Shown here: in pieces, positions 10,273 through 19,948 of the stretch | How positions within the stretch are numbered: the first letter of the stretch is position 1 | Layout: every line of letters begins with the position of its first letter | NCBI GenBank assembly: GCA_049647265.1 | Contig: JBARXJ010000012.1 | Span: 62,001-126,000 of the forward strand | Source: JAAURB01 sp049647265 | GTDB lineage: Bacteria; Cyanobacteriota; Cyanobacteriia; Cyanobacteriales; Microcoleaceae | Direction of reading: 5' to 3' | DNA: 64,000 nucleotides | Translations under genes and position numbers: made by a program | The notes under the pieces: generated by a model | What the model was told of the DNA's origin: nothing | Databases searched by the model: none | Seen by the model: only the letters and a program-made list of their open reading frames with translations

Positions 10273-12270
10273 TCAATGTCCTACTAATTTATCCCGCAAT
10301 TGTTTAATGCGATCGCGTAACTGGGCGGCTTCTTCAAATTCTAACTGTTGGGCTGCTTGTTTCATTTGTTTTTCGAGCTGATTAATTAAGGTGGGAATTT
10401 CTTCTAAGGGTAAATCATCTGCGGGTAAAGTTGGGGTTTCAAGCTGTTGAGCATTGAGTCTGCGAGACACATCTAAAAATTCTAAAATTGCATTGCTAGC
10501 CTGCTTGACAATCGGCTGTGGTGTAATCCCATGTTCTTCATTATAAGCCATCTGAATTTGACGGCGGCGTTCGGTTTCATCTATCGCTTTCAGCATACTG
10601 TCGGTTAGATTATCTGCATATAAAATCGCTTGTCCGTGAATATTTCGAGCAGCACGGCCAATGGTTTGGATTAAAGAACGTTCTGTGCGTAAGAAACCTT
10701 CTTTATCGGCATCTAAAATTGCTACTAAAGAAACTTGAGGTAAATCTAATCCTTCTCTGAGCAAGTTAACGCCGACTAATACATCAAACTCGCCTTGCTG
10801 CAACGCTTGAATAATTTCTATTCGTTCAATCGATTTGATTTCTGAGTGTAAGTATCGAATTTTAACAGAACGTTCTTGTAAATACTCAGTTAAATCTTCC
10901 GCCATCCGTTTGGTTAATGTGGTGACTAAGACTCGTTCCTCTCTTTCAACTCGTCGTTGAATTTCATTTAATAAATCATCCACTTGCCCTTCTGTAGGAC
11001 GAACAAATACTTCCGGATCGATAACGCCTGTGGGTCGGATAATTTGTTCTATGACTTGATGATCGGATTGTTCAATTTCCCAGTTTCCGGGAGTGGCTGA
11101 AACAAAAATACATTGATTCACTTTTTGCCAAAATTCTTCCGCTTTTAACGGTCGGTTATCCGCCGCACTCGGAAGACGAAATCCATGTTCAATTAATACC
11201 CGTTTGCGAGATTGATCCCCATTATACATCCCTCGAATTTGAGGCACAGTGACATGAGATTCATCCACGACTAATAACCAATCATTGGGAAAATAATCAA
11301 TTAAACAGTCCGGTGGATCTCCGGCCTCGCGTCCGGCTAAATGACGAGAATAGTTTTCTACGCCATTACAATACCCCACTTCTTGGAGTAATTCTAAATC
11401 ATATAATGTTCTTTGCTTTAAGCGTTGCGCTTCTAAGAGTTTCCCGGCTTTTTCTAATTCATTTAATTGTTGATCTAATTCGAGGCGAATGGCTTCAATT
11501 GCTGCTTCTAACTGGTCTGTGGGGGTGACAAAGTGACGCGCCGGATAAATACTTAAAGCATCTACACTTTGCAAAACATGACCGGTTACCGGATCAACAT
11601 AGCGAATGGCATCAATTTCATCCCCGAAAAATTCAACGCGAATAATTCGATCTTCATAAGCTGGCCCTATTTCTAAAACATCCCCTTTTACCCTAAATCT
11701 TCCGCGAGTTAATTCCACATCATTTCGGCTATATTGAACCGTGGCTAAGCTTCTTAAAATTTGCCGTTGGTCGATTTCTTCTCCGACTCGTAATGGAATA
11801 GAAGCTTTCAGATATTCAGCCGGCATTCCTAAACCATAAATACAGCTAATAGAAGCGACAACAATCACATCTCGCCGTTCAAATAAAGACCGGGTGGCGG
11901 AGTGACGCAGCATATCGATTTCATCATTAATTGAAGCCGTTTTTTCAATATAAGTATCTGTCACCGGAATATAAGCTTCGGGTTGATAATAATCATAATA
12001 ACTAATAAAATATTCTACCGCGTTGTCCGGAAAAAATGTCCGGAGTTCATTACAAAGTTGAGCGGCTAAAGTTTTATTATGCGCTAAGACTAAAGCAGGT
12101 CTGCCCACTTTTTCAATAGTTGAGGCAATGGTAAAGGTTTTACCCGTTCCTGTCGCGCCGAGGAGTGTAGCAAACTGATGATTAGTTTCTACACTTTCAA
12201 TCAACTGATTGATGGCTTTGGGCTGATCTCCCATCGGTTGAAAAGGTGCGTTCAGTTGAAATGGAGTCAT
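10273..12270 (-). CDS. uvrB: Excinuclease ABC subunit UvrB
   Basis: The 665-residue protein is the damage-verifying helicase-like subunit of nucleotide excision repair; it works with UvrA and then UvrC. It carries Walker A (LLGATGTGKTFTIA) near residue 40, the beta-hairpin region YYDYYQPEAYIP that inserts at DNA damage, DESH in motif II (VVDESHVTVPQIRGMY), helicase motifs V and VI (LLREGLDLP, QTIGRAARN), and a C-terminal UVR domain (EEAAQLRDRIKQLR) for UvrC contact. Length is normal. It is read alone, divergent from the DUF72 gene. Confidence 0.98.
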   Translation of the reverse strand: MTPFQLNAPFQPMGDQPKAINQLIESVETNHQFATLLGATGTGKTFTIASTIEKVGRPALVLAHNKTLAAQLCNELRTFFPDNAVEYFISYYDYYQPEAYIPVTDTYIEKTASINDEIDMLRHSATRSLFERRDVIVVASISCIYGLGMPAEYLKASIPLRVGEEIDQRQILRSLATVQYSRNDVELTRGRFRVKGDVLEIGPAYEDRIIRVEFFGDEIDAIRYVDPVTGHVLQSVDALSIYPARHFVTPTDQLEAAIEAIRLELDQQLNELEKAGKLLEAQRLKQRTLYDLELLQEVGYCNGVENYSRHLAGREAGDPPDCLIDYFPNDWLLVVDESHVTVPQIRGMYNGDQSRKRVLIEHGFRLPSAADNRPLKAEEFWQKVNQCIFVSATPGNWEIEQSDHQVIEQIIRPTGVIDPEVFVRPTEGQVDDLLNEIQRRVEREERVLVTTLTKRMAEDLTEYLQERSVKIRYLHSEIKSIERIEIIQALQQGEFDVLVGVNLLREGLDLPQVSLVAILDADKEGFLRTERSLIQTIGRAARNIHGQAILYADNLTDSMLKAIDETERRRQIQMAYNEEHGITPQPIVKQASNAILEFLDVSRRLNAQQLETPTLPADDLPLEEIPTLINQLEKQMKQAAQQLEFEEAAQLRDRIKQLRDKLVGH

Positions 12271-12359
12271 TGTTAAACGTTTAATTTAATCTAAAAGTCT
12301 TAATGTATTATTATAAAATAATATCATATTTTTAGTTATTTTTCAGGTTTCTATTTCAG

Positions 12360-13244
12360 ATGAAAAGCAAAATAAATCAAACGGATTCTAATCAATTTTT
12401 TCTAGGTTGTGCCGTTTGGGCGTATAAAAACTGGGTGGGCGATCTCTTCCCCACAGGAAGTCGTCCAACTGACTTTTTGTCATTGTATAGTCACCGATTT
12501 ACCACCGTTGAGGGTAATACTACATTTTATGCAATTCCAGATACAAAAACCATCCATCGTTGGAAAGATCAAACCCCCGATGACTTTAAATTTTGCTTAA
12601 AATTTCCCCGTAGTATCACCCATCAAGGGCTATTGCAGCCTCAAATTTCAGCAGCGTTGAAGTTTATCGAAAAAATGCAAAGTTTAGAGACTCGCCTCGG
12701 CCCCTTTTTCGCCCAGTTACCCCCCAGCTATTCTCCTGATGTTAAGGAAGATTTAAGTCAATTTCTCGAGGCGATATCCGTTAAAAATATTCAACTAACT
12801 TTAGAAGTTCGTCATCCGGACTGGTTTAAAGACCCCCATAAAACTGCTTTAAATCAATATTTGAAAGAACTAGGAATTGGACGGGTACTGTTAGATACTC
12901 GCCCTGTTTATTTAGGAGAAGACGACCCGCAACTACAGTCAGAACGCCGTAAACCTAAGCTTCCTGTTCAGTTTGATCTCACATCTTCTTTCACACTTAT
13001 TCGGTTTATTTCTCATCCGACTTTATCTGTAAACCAACCTTTTTTAGAAGAATGGGCTACACAAATCAATCAGTGGTTATCAGCAGGAACACAAGTTTAT
13101 TTCTTTGTTCATTGTCCGGTTGAAGATCATTCACCTCGAACCGCCCGCCATTTTCAAACACTCTTAGAACAGCAAAATATTCCCGTTCCGCCTCTGCCTT
13201 GGAACTTAATTGATACACCACCCAATCAGTTAAATTTGTGGTGA
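12360..13244 (+). CDS. DUF72 domain-containing protein
   Basis: The 294-residue protein matches the DUF72 (YecE-like) family, a TIM-barrel-like fold of unknown biochemical role. The recognisable parts are FFLGCAVWAYKNWVGDLFP at the start, EGNTTFYAIPDTKTIHRW, FKFCLKFPRSITHQ and the C-terminal VYFFVHCPVEDHSPRTARHF. The frame starts with ATG at 12360, divergent from uvrB with 89 bp between the two starts. Confidence 0.93.
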   Translation: MKSKINQTDSNQFFLGCAVWAYKNWVGDLFPTGSRPTDFLSLYSHRFTTVEGNTTFYAIPDTKTIHRWKDQTPDDFKFCLKFPRSITHQGLLQPQISAALKFIEKMQSLETRLGPFFAQLPPSYSPDVKEDLSQFLEAISVKNIQLTLEVRHPDWFKDPHKTALNQYLKELGIGRVLLDTRPVYLGEDDPQLQSERRKPKLPVQFDLTSSFTLIRFISHPTLSVNQPFLEEWATQINQWLSAGTQVYFFVHCPVEDHSPRTARHFQTLLEQQNIPVPPLPWNLIDTPPNQLNLW

Positions 13245-13298
13245 TATCATTCTAAGGTTTATCTGTTGAAATATCTATCCGGCGCGTATTCTTTGCCC

Positions 13299-13344
13299 CC
13301 TAAATCCCCAAACTTTGGGGGACTGTGATAAATAGGGATTTAGG
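13299..13344. terminator. Nested palindromic repeat between convergent genes
   Basis: CCTAAATCCC at 13299-13308 pairs with GGGATTTAGG at 13335-13344, and inside it CCCCAAA/TTTGGGG forms a second hairpin. The element sits between the 3' ends of the DUF72 and PEP-CTERM genes, so it may end transcription from both sides. CCCCCTAAATCCCC-type palindromes are also familiar as dispersed repeats in cyanobacterial intergenic DNA. Confidence 0.6.
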
Positions 13345-13354
13345 AGACAACAGT

Positions 13355-14131
13355 TTAACGTTTTTTACGCAACCCAATACCGAACGTAACAACGCTAAAT
13401 AAAGCTAAAATAGAAGTAGGTTCTGGAACACTCGCAATACTGAGAGTATTAATTCCAATTGCCCGATTATCTTCGGAACTACTGAATACTAAACGTGAGA
13501 TATTGGCAGTATCACTTTGTATGCCTAAAAACACAGCAGAGTTATCTAAATTAAGAGAAGAAGTTCCATCAACAGAGAACGTTCCGAGTAAGTTATCTCC
13601 GGCATCAAAGGCTGAAATAAAAGCTTCAAATGCTAAAGTATCATCCACAGCTAATTGAGTTCCTGCCCCTTTAACGGGGGTATCAAAAGTAATGGTAATG
13701 GGGCCAGGATTCCCTAATGCAGGCACAAATGGCCCCGGTTGGGGCGGTTCAAATCCTGTAAATAGAATGAAATCACCGTCGGCAAAGTTAGTGGGAATTC
13801 CTGTAGGCGGAAAGCCCGTTTGGAAGACAAAGGGAGGAGTAATAGATGGCGAACTTGCTGAAGGAATATCAACAGTAATAGCAAGATTATCATCAGAAAC
13901 AGCCGAAAATGTGTTAGGTAAAAAAGCAGTTGGATCAAAATTAAAAGGATCAAAAACTTTGCCTAAACTTGACCAATCTAATTGATCGTTGCCGCCCAGT
14001 TCAGTCCGTTCTGTAATCAATGTAACCGCAATTGCCGGTAGAGAAAGGGTAATAAGTGAAGCCGTTAAGACTAGACTGGTACTAGCTGTTGATAATATTT
14101 TTATCAGGCGATGACAGGATAAAGTCGTCAT
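13355..14131 (-). CDS. PEP-CTERM sorting domain protein
   Basis: The 258-residue protein has an N-terminal signal peptide (hydrophobic stretch about 14-35, ending near LPAIA) and a C-terminal PEP-CTERM tail: VPEPTSILALFSVVTFGIGLRKKR, here given in two parts as VPEPTS, then a hydrophobic helix, then RKKR. Such tails are processed by exosortase and the protein is exported to the cell surface or extracellular matrix. The middle is beta-rich, low in cysteine, and matches no domain I can name. It is the first of a small surface-protein group that includes the next two genes. Confidence 0.9.
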   Translation of the reverse strand: MTTLSCHRLIKILSTASTSLVLTASLITLSLPAIAVTLITERTELGGNDQLDWSSLGKVFDPFNFDPTAFLPNTFSAVSDDNLAITVDIPSASSPSITPPFVFQTGFPPTGIPTNFADGDFILFTGFEPPQPGPFVPALGNPGPITITFDTPVKGAGTQLAVDDTLAFEAFISAFDAGDNLLGTFSVDGTSSLNLDNSAVFLGIQSDTANISRLVFSSSEDNRAIGINTLSIASVPEPTSILALFSVVTFGIGLRKKR

Positions 14132-14303
14132 AACAAGTGTTGGTAAAATGTGAATTAATCCAAGCTATTCTATGAGAAGAATAAGGCTTAAAATACACAA
14201 TACAAATAAATAATCCGGATAAACAAGTAGCTTTTGTAAAGCTTTAGCGACTTGGTGTAAAGCTTAGATAAAAGAGTAAATAATTTTATATTTATATTAA
14301 TTA

Positions 14304-15977
14304 TTATAAACAAGATGGGTGAGAAAATCCTGAATTATTTTTGACTTCAACTGAACAGGAATGTTCAATTTTTCCTGAACCTTTGCTAATATTTCCTTGA
14401 ACAATATTCCCACTGCCACCTGAACTCGCTTTGGCAATAATATCCCCACCCACAGTATTATTTAAAATTTTGACGTTTTCCATTTTATAAGGTTGATTGT
14501 TTGTATCTGCAACGACAAAAATATCAGCATTATTAGTCGTCAGTTGATTATTTTCTATTCTAGCATTCTTAATATCTTGAACTTTGTAAAGCCCGATGTA
14601 ACCATTTCCTTGATTATTTTGAATCACAACACCATTAACTTTAGTTCCGCCACAACACTCTTGAATTAAAATTCCTTCTCCATCAACACTGAGGTATTTT
14701 GTCTCGGCTATTTTATGTCGATAAACCTGATAATCATTCCCTTCTACTAACACGTTATAACCCGACCAATCAATTGCCCGATTTTCTAAAGTTACCGCCC
14801 CTGTTGCTTCTCTTAACCCCGTTGGATGTAGCCACCATTGTTTATTTGCTTGATCTCGAACTTGATTATCTTTAATAATTAATCCTTCTCCTGAGGCATG
14901 AATTCCAACTCGCATCGTATGATAAACCCAATTATCTCGAATGACAATTCCTTTACGAAATAATCCCGGTTCTGTTTGAGGCGTTGCAGCTAGTTTAAAT
15001 CCACCATTTTTACCTGAACGATTAACAGAAATACCATAATGATTAGTATAGTTAAATATAGCTTTTTTTCCGTCTCTATAAGTTATCACAGATTTCTTAT
15101 CGCTGGTTTTTAGTTTATATCCGGGTTGTTCAAAGTTATCTGTAGTTTTGTCATTAATCCGGTTATTTGCAATGAGTACATTCTGAAATGCTGCTACTTT
15201 AATATTAGTTGCAAACCGATCACTATGACGTTGCCAAGGATTTTGAAAAGATGTATCAGGCACTTTAGGATCGGGTTTTGCGACATTATTACTCCGAATA
15301 CCAAAAACAATAATATTTTTATTTTGATGAGTATCCATATCTCCAACGAATCCAATTCTCGCCCGATTAATATCTAAATTAACTAAACCGATATTGCTAT
15401 CCTTATTTGGATTTTTTGTTGTAATTTTTTTAAAGGCTGTGTCGTTTGGTGTTCCATTTCCTGATAACTTAGGTTCGTATTTTGGAAACACTAATTTTGA
15501 AGTCGGCGAATAATCTGAAGATTTCGCACTTTTACTTTTAGGAGTTTCTCCTCGCAAGACTACACCATCTTTTAATTGAATACTTTCATTAAATCGATAG
15601 GTTCCTGCCGGAAAATAAACGACACCACCGCCATTATTCGATGCCGCATCTCTGGCTTTGTTAAATTGATCGACTAAAGTTGTACCTTGAAAATCATTAA
15701 TATTATAAACACAATTCCAGCGAATTTTATTTGTCCAAGAATAGGCTTCTTTACTATAAAAATCAGCAATAATATTATCAGTTTCACCCCCGCTAGGACT
15801 GCCACAATTCCCCCTAGTATTCTGAGACAGGGAAACAGAAGAAGATAGAGAAACCCTATTAGAGGGGTTATTCGCGACGGAAATATCCGGCTGAGATAGT
15901 TGCATAAAGGCATATCCCGCCGTTACTATCCCCAATAAAGCAATTGTTCCGAGAAATAATATTAAGAATTTTTTCAT
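14304..15977 (-). CDS. Membrane-anchored right-handed beta-helix (pectate-lyase-like) protein
   Basis: The protein of about 557 residues has an N-terminal membrane anchor or uncleaved signal (MKKFLILFLGTIALLG). Then follows a pectate lyase superfamily 3-like entry segment (DQFNKARDAASNNGGGVVYFPAGTYRF, given here only in part: NNGGGVVYFPAGTYRF, about 120-145) and a long ladder of N-rich turns such as IRDNWVYHTMRVGIHASG, ENNQLTTNNADIF and ILNNTVGG, typical of parallel beta-helix carbohydrate-acting or adhesive proteins. I chose ATG 15977, just after an AGGA stretch; ATG 15989 and TTG 16007 are alternatives in frame. Enzyme activity is not proven. Confidence 0.82.
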   Translation of the reverse strand: MKKFLILFLGTIALLGIVTAGYAFMQLSQPDISVANNPSNRVSLSSSVSLSQNTRGNCGSPSGGETDNIIADFYSKEAYSWTNKIRWNCVYNINDFQGTTLVDQFNKARDAASNNGGGVVYFPAGTYRFNESIQLKDGVVLRGETPKSKSAKSSDYSPTSKLVFPKYEPKLSGNGTPNDTAFKKITTKNPNKDSNIGLVNLDINRARIGFVGDMDTHQNKNIIVFGIRSNNVAKPDPKVPDTSFQNPWQRHSDRFATNIKVAAFQNVLIANNRINDKTTDNFEQPGYKLKTSDKKSVITYRDGKKAIFNYTNHYGISVNRSGKNGGFKLAATPQTEPGLFRKGIVIRDNWVYHTMRVGIHASGEGLIIKDNQVRDQANKQWWLHPTGLREATGAVTLENRAIDWSGYNVLVEGNDYQVYRHKIAETKYLSVDGEGILIQECCGGTKVNGVVIQNNQGNGYIGLYKVQDIKNARIENNQLTTNNADIFVVADTNNQPYKMENVKILNNTVGGDIIAKASSGGSGNIVQGNISKGSGKIEHSCSVEVKNNSGFSHPSCL

Positions 15978-16140
15978 TCGATCCTGCATTCTGTTGGGAC
16001 TGATCAAAACTTTGTATTAATACTCATTATACTAAAGGATATTAATTCGGCAAATTTTATTATTTTGATTCAATTTTCAGGAAATTTCAGATTGACAGTG
16101 TAGCTATACTGGAATTAAAACTCATGAACTAAATTGAATC

Positions 16141-18927
16141 ATGAAACGTTTTCTCAACATTCTCTTCCATACAATCTTTTGGTTTTGGAATTTTACGTTT
16201 CTATTTGCCGTCTATATCGGATTATTACCACTGATTGGTGTATTTCTGATACAAGACACCTTATCGGGTTTAGTTCCCTTAGATTTTTTCTTGACGTTTA
16301 TTGGATTAATTGCGATTCCAACTGTTTCTACAATTATCGGAATTCGTTGGTTTCGTCGGCAGCCCCGCCAACTACTACGGTTATTTTATGGCGTTGAAGC
16401 CCCGTTATTTTTACTGTGTTTAGTGCGGTTATTTTTGATCCGAGAAATGACCTCTGCCAGTCTATTTGCTTTAACGACAGGCTTTCTTTGCATAGCTGCA
16501 TTTTTTGGAGATATTATCATTGAACGCCAAAATTTAACTGCATCTGAACCGCCTCAATATCATCATGTAATTCATGATCTCAGAGTGATTATTTCTCCCC
16601 TAATGTTCTTAACGGGACTCTATGTGGGAACTCTTCTACTCTTCTTTGCAATTCCGCTGGCTGGTAATATTATCATCGGATTCTTTCAATTTCATTGGCT
16701 AAGAGAATTAAGCTGGATTTTTAACGGCAGTTTAGAAAATATATTCTGGTCAATTGTCGGCATAAGTTTACTAACTTTTAGTGTAACTCTCTTTCTATTC
16801 ATGCCTTCAGCGTTGGCAAGTTTATATATCCATTCGAGTTGGCAAACTTTCAAACAATCAACTACACAATTTAGCCGCAAACGGGTATTACAAGTTGGAG
16901 TTGCTACAGTCACAGCTTGGGTAATTCTTCTGGTTTCAGTTCAACAACAGCCTCAAGCCAAAGCTTTTCAACTGTTAGAAAAAAATGGAATTACAAGTAA
17001 CGAACGCCAGGAATTACTCGATCAGTCTGACTTGATTCAAAAAGGATTAGTCAACGCTTACTTATCCAGTTATCGTTATCTTAGTCCAGCAAACAAAAGT
17101 AATCAAATTAAGAGTCTTTATCGTTCTACTTTTGGTCTGCCAAAGGGAATCAATCAATTTTTACAGGATCGGTTCAATAACCTGATTTCTCCTTTTTTAT
17201 ATCAAGGTTCTCGCAGTGATGCTGATAAAGCAGAGAAACTGTATGCTGAGTTTTTTGATGTTCCTATTCAAAAAGGAGAACAAAAAGCGATTCTTCATGC
17301 CATACAATCTACCGCAGATCGAGATCAAGCAAAAGCTGGATTATTGAATATTGGACAGGAAAAAGTATGGCTGCGATCGCAAGAAATTAATATCACAGAA
17401 CACGGTGATTTTGCTGATGTAGAACTTTACGAGATTTATGATAATAAAACCACGGATGTTGAGGAAATATTGTACTACTTTTCTCTGCCAGAAAGTGCCG
17501 TTATTACTGGTATTTGGTTAGGAGATACAGGTAATTTAGAAAGCCGATTTCCGTTTCAAGTTTCTCCTCGTGGCGCTGCCCAAAAAGTCTATACTTCTCA
17601 AGTTCGACGAGTGAATCCAGTCGATCCAGCGTTATTAGAACAGGTTGGCCCCCGGCAATATCGTTTACGGGCATTTCCTGTCCCACCCCCTTTAACGCCA
17701 TGGGAAAAGCGACAAGAAATTCAACGTCCGACGGAGATGCATTTATGGTTAACTTATCAGGTAATGCGTCAAGATAAAAGTTGGCTACTGCCTCAACTTA
17801 CCGAAAAACGGAATATCTTTTGGACGAAACAAACAAAGCGTGTTTATAACGGTAAAACAGTTAAAGGAGATAACAAAAACTGGCTGCCTGCATCATTACC
17901 CGCAACGAAAACAGAAGCTAAAACCACCCATACTGTGAGTTTTAATCAGGGTAACCGTATTATTGCCCAACCTTTAATCAATCAAAAACCTATCTTACCC
18001 AGCGGCAAACGATTTGCGGTGATTTTGGATACATCTCGCAGTATGGCTGCCCAACGTCAGTCTGTGATAGATACTTTTGAATGGCTAAAAAAACAGGGAT
18101 TTGCAGACTCTGAGATTAACAATAATGATGCTGATTTATATCTCAGCGCAACGGGTGATGCCTTGCCGCAACGAATTGATCAAATTAGCGAATTTCAGCC
18201 TAAAAATATCACCTTTTATGGCACATTACAGCCAGAGGAAATGTTACAACAATTCCAACAGCTAAAAGCAGATACAACCTACGATGGGATTTTTATCTTA
18301 ACCGATGAAGGTAGTTATGAATTAGCGAAAGATTTACCTGATATTCCGACTCCTGCTTCCCCACTTTGGATGGTACATTTTGGCAAAACTTCTCCGGCTT
18401 ATGAAGATGGCTTGCTGACAGCAATTCAAAAGAGTCAGGGTGGCGTAGCCAATAGTATGGCTGAAGTTTTACAACGGATGGGATTACAAAATCAGTTGGG
18501 AGAAACGGCAATTAATGTTGTAGATGGTTATGTATGGCTGTCTCAAAATACAACAGAAACAGCAATTTCAAACGATGAATTAATGCCAATTGCTGCCCGT
18601 CAATGGGTGCAAAAACTAAGTCGTGAGATGGATTTACAGCAGTTAGATCAACTCGATGCGATTCATGCAATTGCAAAAACTAACAAAATTGTTACGCCTT
18701 ATTCTTCGATGATTGTGTTAGTCAATGATGAACAACGGCAAGCTTTAAAAGAGGCTGAAGCCGCAGCAGATCGGTTTGATCGAACGGTTGAAAATGGCAA
18801 AGAAGATTTGACTCAACCCAATAACCCTTTAAACGCAAGTGTTCCTGAACCGGGGTTAGTGATCGGTTTAATTGGTATCGGTTTTCTGTTGTTAATTCCT
18901 CGTCAAAAAATCCGAATTAATCGATAA
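16141..18927 (+). CDS. TIGR02921-like PEP-CTERM integral membrane protein with VIT and vWA-like regions
   Basis: The 928-residue protein begins with about seven to eight membrane helices (residues ~10-270). A soluble part follows: a VIT-like region around 415-500 (ADVELYEIYDNKTTDVEEIL) and a vWA-like region around 620-800 starting FAVILDTSRSMAAQ, whose DTSRS fits a MIDAS metal site. It ends in VPEPGLVIGLIGIGFLLLIP and basic residues, a PEP-CTERM-like tail. The layout fits the TIGR02921 family known from bacteria with exosortase systems; its molecular role is unknown. It is divergent from the beta-helix protein gene. Confidence 0.87.
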   Translation: MKRFLNILFHTIFWFWNFTFLFAVYIGLLPLIGVFLIQDTLSGLVPLDFFLTFIGLIAIPTVSTIIGIRWFRRQPRQLLRLFYGVEAPLFLLCLVRLFLIREMTSASLFALTTGFLCIAAFFGDIIIERQNLTASEPPQYHHVIHDLRVIISPLMFLTGLYVGTLLLFFAIPLAGNIIIGFFQFHWLRELSWIFNGSLENIFWSIVGISLLTFSVTLFLFMPSALASLYIHSSWQTFKQSTTQFSRKRVLQVGVATVTAWVILLVSVQQQPQAKAFQLLEKNGITSNERQELLDQSDLIQKGLVNAYLSSYRYLSPANKSNQIKSLYRSTFGLPKGINQFLQDRFNNLISPFLYQGSRSDADKAEKLYAEFFDVPIQKGEQKAILHAIQSTADRDQAKAGLLNIGQEKVWLRSQEINITEHGDFADVELYEIYDNKTTDVEEILYYFSLPESAVITGIWLGDTGNLESRFPFQVSPRGAAQKVYTSQVRRVNPVDPALLEQVGPRQYRLRAFPVPPPLTPWEKRQEIQRPTEMHLWLTYQVMRQDKSWLLPQLTEKRNIFWTKQTKRVYNGKTVKGDNKNWLPASLPATKTEAKTTHTVSFNQGNRIIAQPLINQKPILPSGKRFAVILDTSRSMAAQRQSVIDTFEWLKKQGFADSEINNNDADLYLSATGDALPQRIDQISEFQPKNITFYGTLQPEEMLQQFQQLKADTTYDGIFILTDEGSYELAKDLPDIPTPASPLWMVHFGKTSPAYEDGLLTAIQKSQGGVANSMAEVLQRMGLQNQLGETAINVVDGYVWLSQNTTETAISNDELMPIAARQWVQKLSREMDLQQLDQLDAIHAIAKTNKIVTPYSSMIVLVNDEQRQALKEAEAAADRFDRTVENGKEDLTQPNNPLNASVPEPGLVIGLIGIGFLLLIPRQKIRINR

Positions 18928-18955
18928 TATTGGGTTAAAATTATTTATTATTCTG

Positions 18956-18980
18956 TAGGGTGTGTCTATAACGCACCCTA
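18956..18980. terminator. Stem-loop between convergent genes
   Basis: TAGGGTGTGT and ACGCACCCTA pair over 10 bp with one G-U, around a CTATA loop, and a T-rich run follows on the plus strand. It lies between the convergent TIGR02921-like and transaldolase-like genes. The same GGGTGCGT/ACGCACC motif recurs at 51326-51346 and 51531-51550, so it is also a dispersed palindrome. Confidence 0.65.
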
Positions 18981-19017
18981 TTACTTTTATTTTTTGTAGA
19001 ATAGTAACGAGTTCAAT

Positions 19018-19656
19018 TTAACTGAATAAACCAATACCCGCTTGATTAAATTCTTCTACCGTTTTTTCCGAAAGTTCATGGGTTGTCATTGCCTTTAAAA
19101 TCCCAAAAGGTAAAGTTAAATGATAAGCTCCTGCGGCTATTGTTGCTGCTGCTTCTTCTGGGGATTTAATACTCGCTGCCAGGATTTTTGTATCGCTTCC
19201 GGCTAAGACTTCTGCCATCTGTTTAACTAACCCAATACCATCCCCTAAAAGACGAGTTGCTCTATTCACATAAGCAATGGCATATTTAGCGCCTGCTTGC
19301 TGGGCTACAGCCGCTTGAGCCGCACTATAAATCGCCGTCACAGAGCAATTAATTTTTGGAGATAAATGAGCTAAAACTTTAAAACCCAGTTCAGTTGCGG
19401 GAATTTTTAATACTGTTTGTTTTCCTAATAAATTAAAGGCAGCTTCACCTTCAACCACCATCTCATCAAAGTCTGAAGCCGTTAGTTGATAATAAATTTC
19501 TCCCGTGAAAATCTCTTTAAGCTGAGTCAGAGTTTCTTGAGCCGATAAATTATTTTTTGCGAGTAATGTTGGATTAGTGGTAACACCATTCACCCAGCCC
19601 CATTGGCAAACCTCAGCCGCTTCTGCTATAATTGCTGAATCTAGATAAAGCGCCAT
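19018..19656 (-). CDS. Transaldolase-like protein, fructose-6-phosphate aldolase (TalC/Fsa) type
   Basis: The 212-residue protein has the short form typical of the TalC/Fsa branch of the transaldolase family. MALYLDSAIIAEA and GVTTNPTLLAK form the start of the barrel, VLKIPAT holds the Schiff-base lysine, NCSVTAIYSAAQA and ILAASIKSPEEAAATIAAGA follow. The family handles dihydroxyacetone or glyceraldehyde phosphate units of sugars. Whether it is a transaldolase or an F6P aldolase cannot be decided by eye. Confidence 0.9.
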   Translation of the reverse strand: MALYLDSAIIAEAAEVCQWGWVNGVTTNPTLLAKNNLSAQETLTQLKEIFTGEIYYQLTASDFDEMVVEGEAAFNLLGKQTVLKIPATELGFKVLAHLSPKINCSVTAIYSAAQAAVAQQAGAKYAIAYVNRATRLLGDGIGLVKQMAEVLAGSDTKILAASIKSPEEAAATIAAGAYHLTLPFGILKAMTTHELSEKTVEEFNQAGIGLFS

Positions 19657-19948
19657 TCTATGTCCTATTGATTGAGTCCAGCTTTTAGTTTATCAGATGT
19701 CGCTTCATTCACATTTCTCTTTTGTTGAGACTGGAAGAGATCCTATTCAATTAAAAAAAGTAATCTAAAACATAATTTGATAGGTTAATTTAATTTTTAT
19801 CAAGATTGGACTTCTGATGATTTCAGGATAAGCTAAGATAATAGAACATCGAGCGGGCTGATTGATTCATTATATTAAATCAGGATACGCTCATCCCATT
19901 TAATGAGAGATATAACTTATCATTTTTATCTGAGTAGATTATTTTAAA

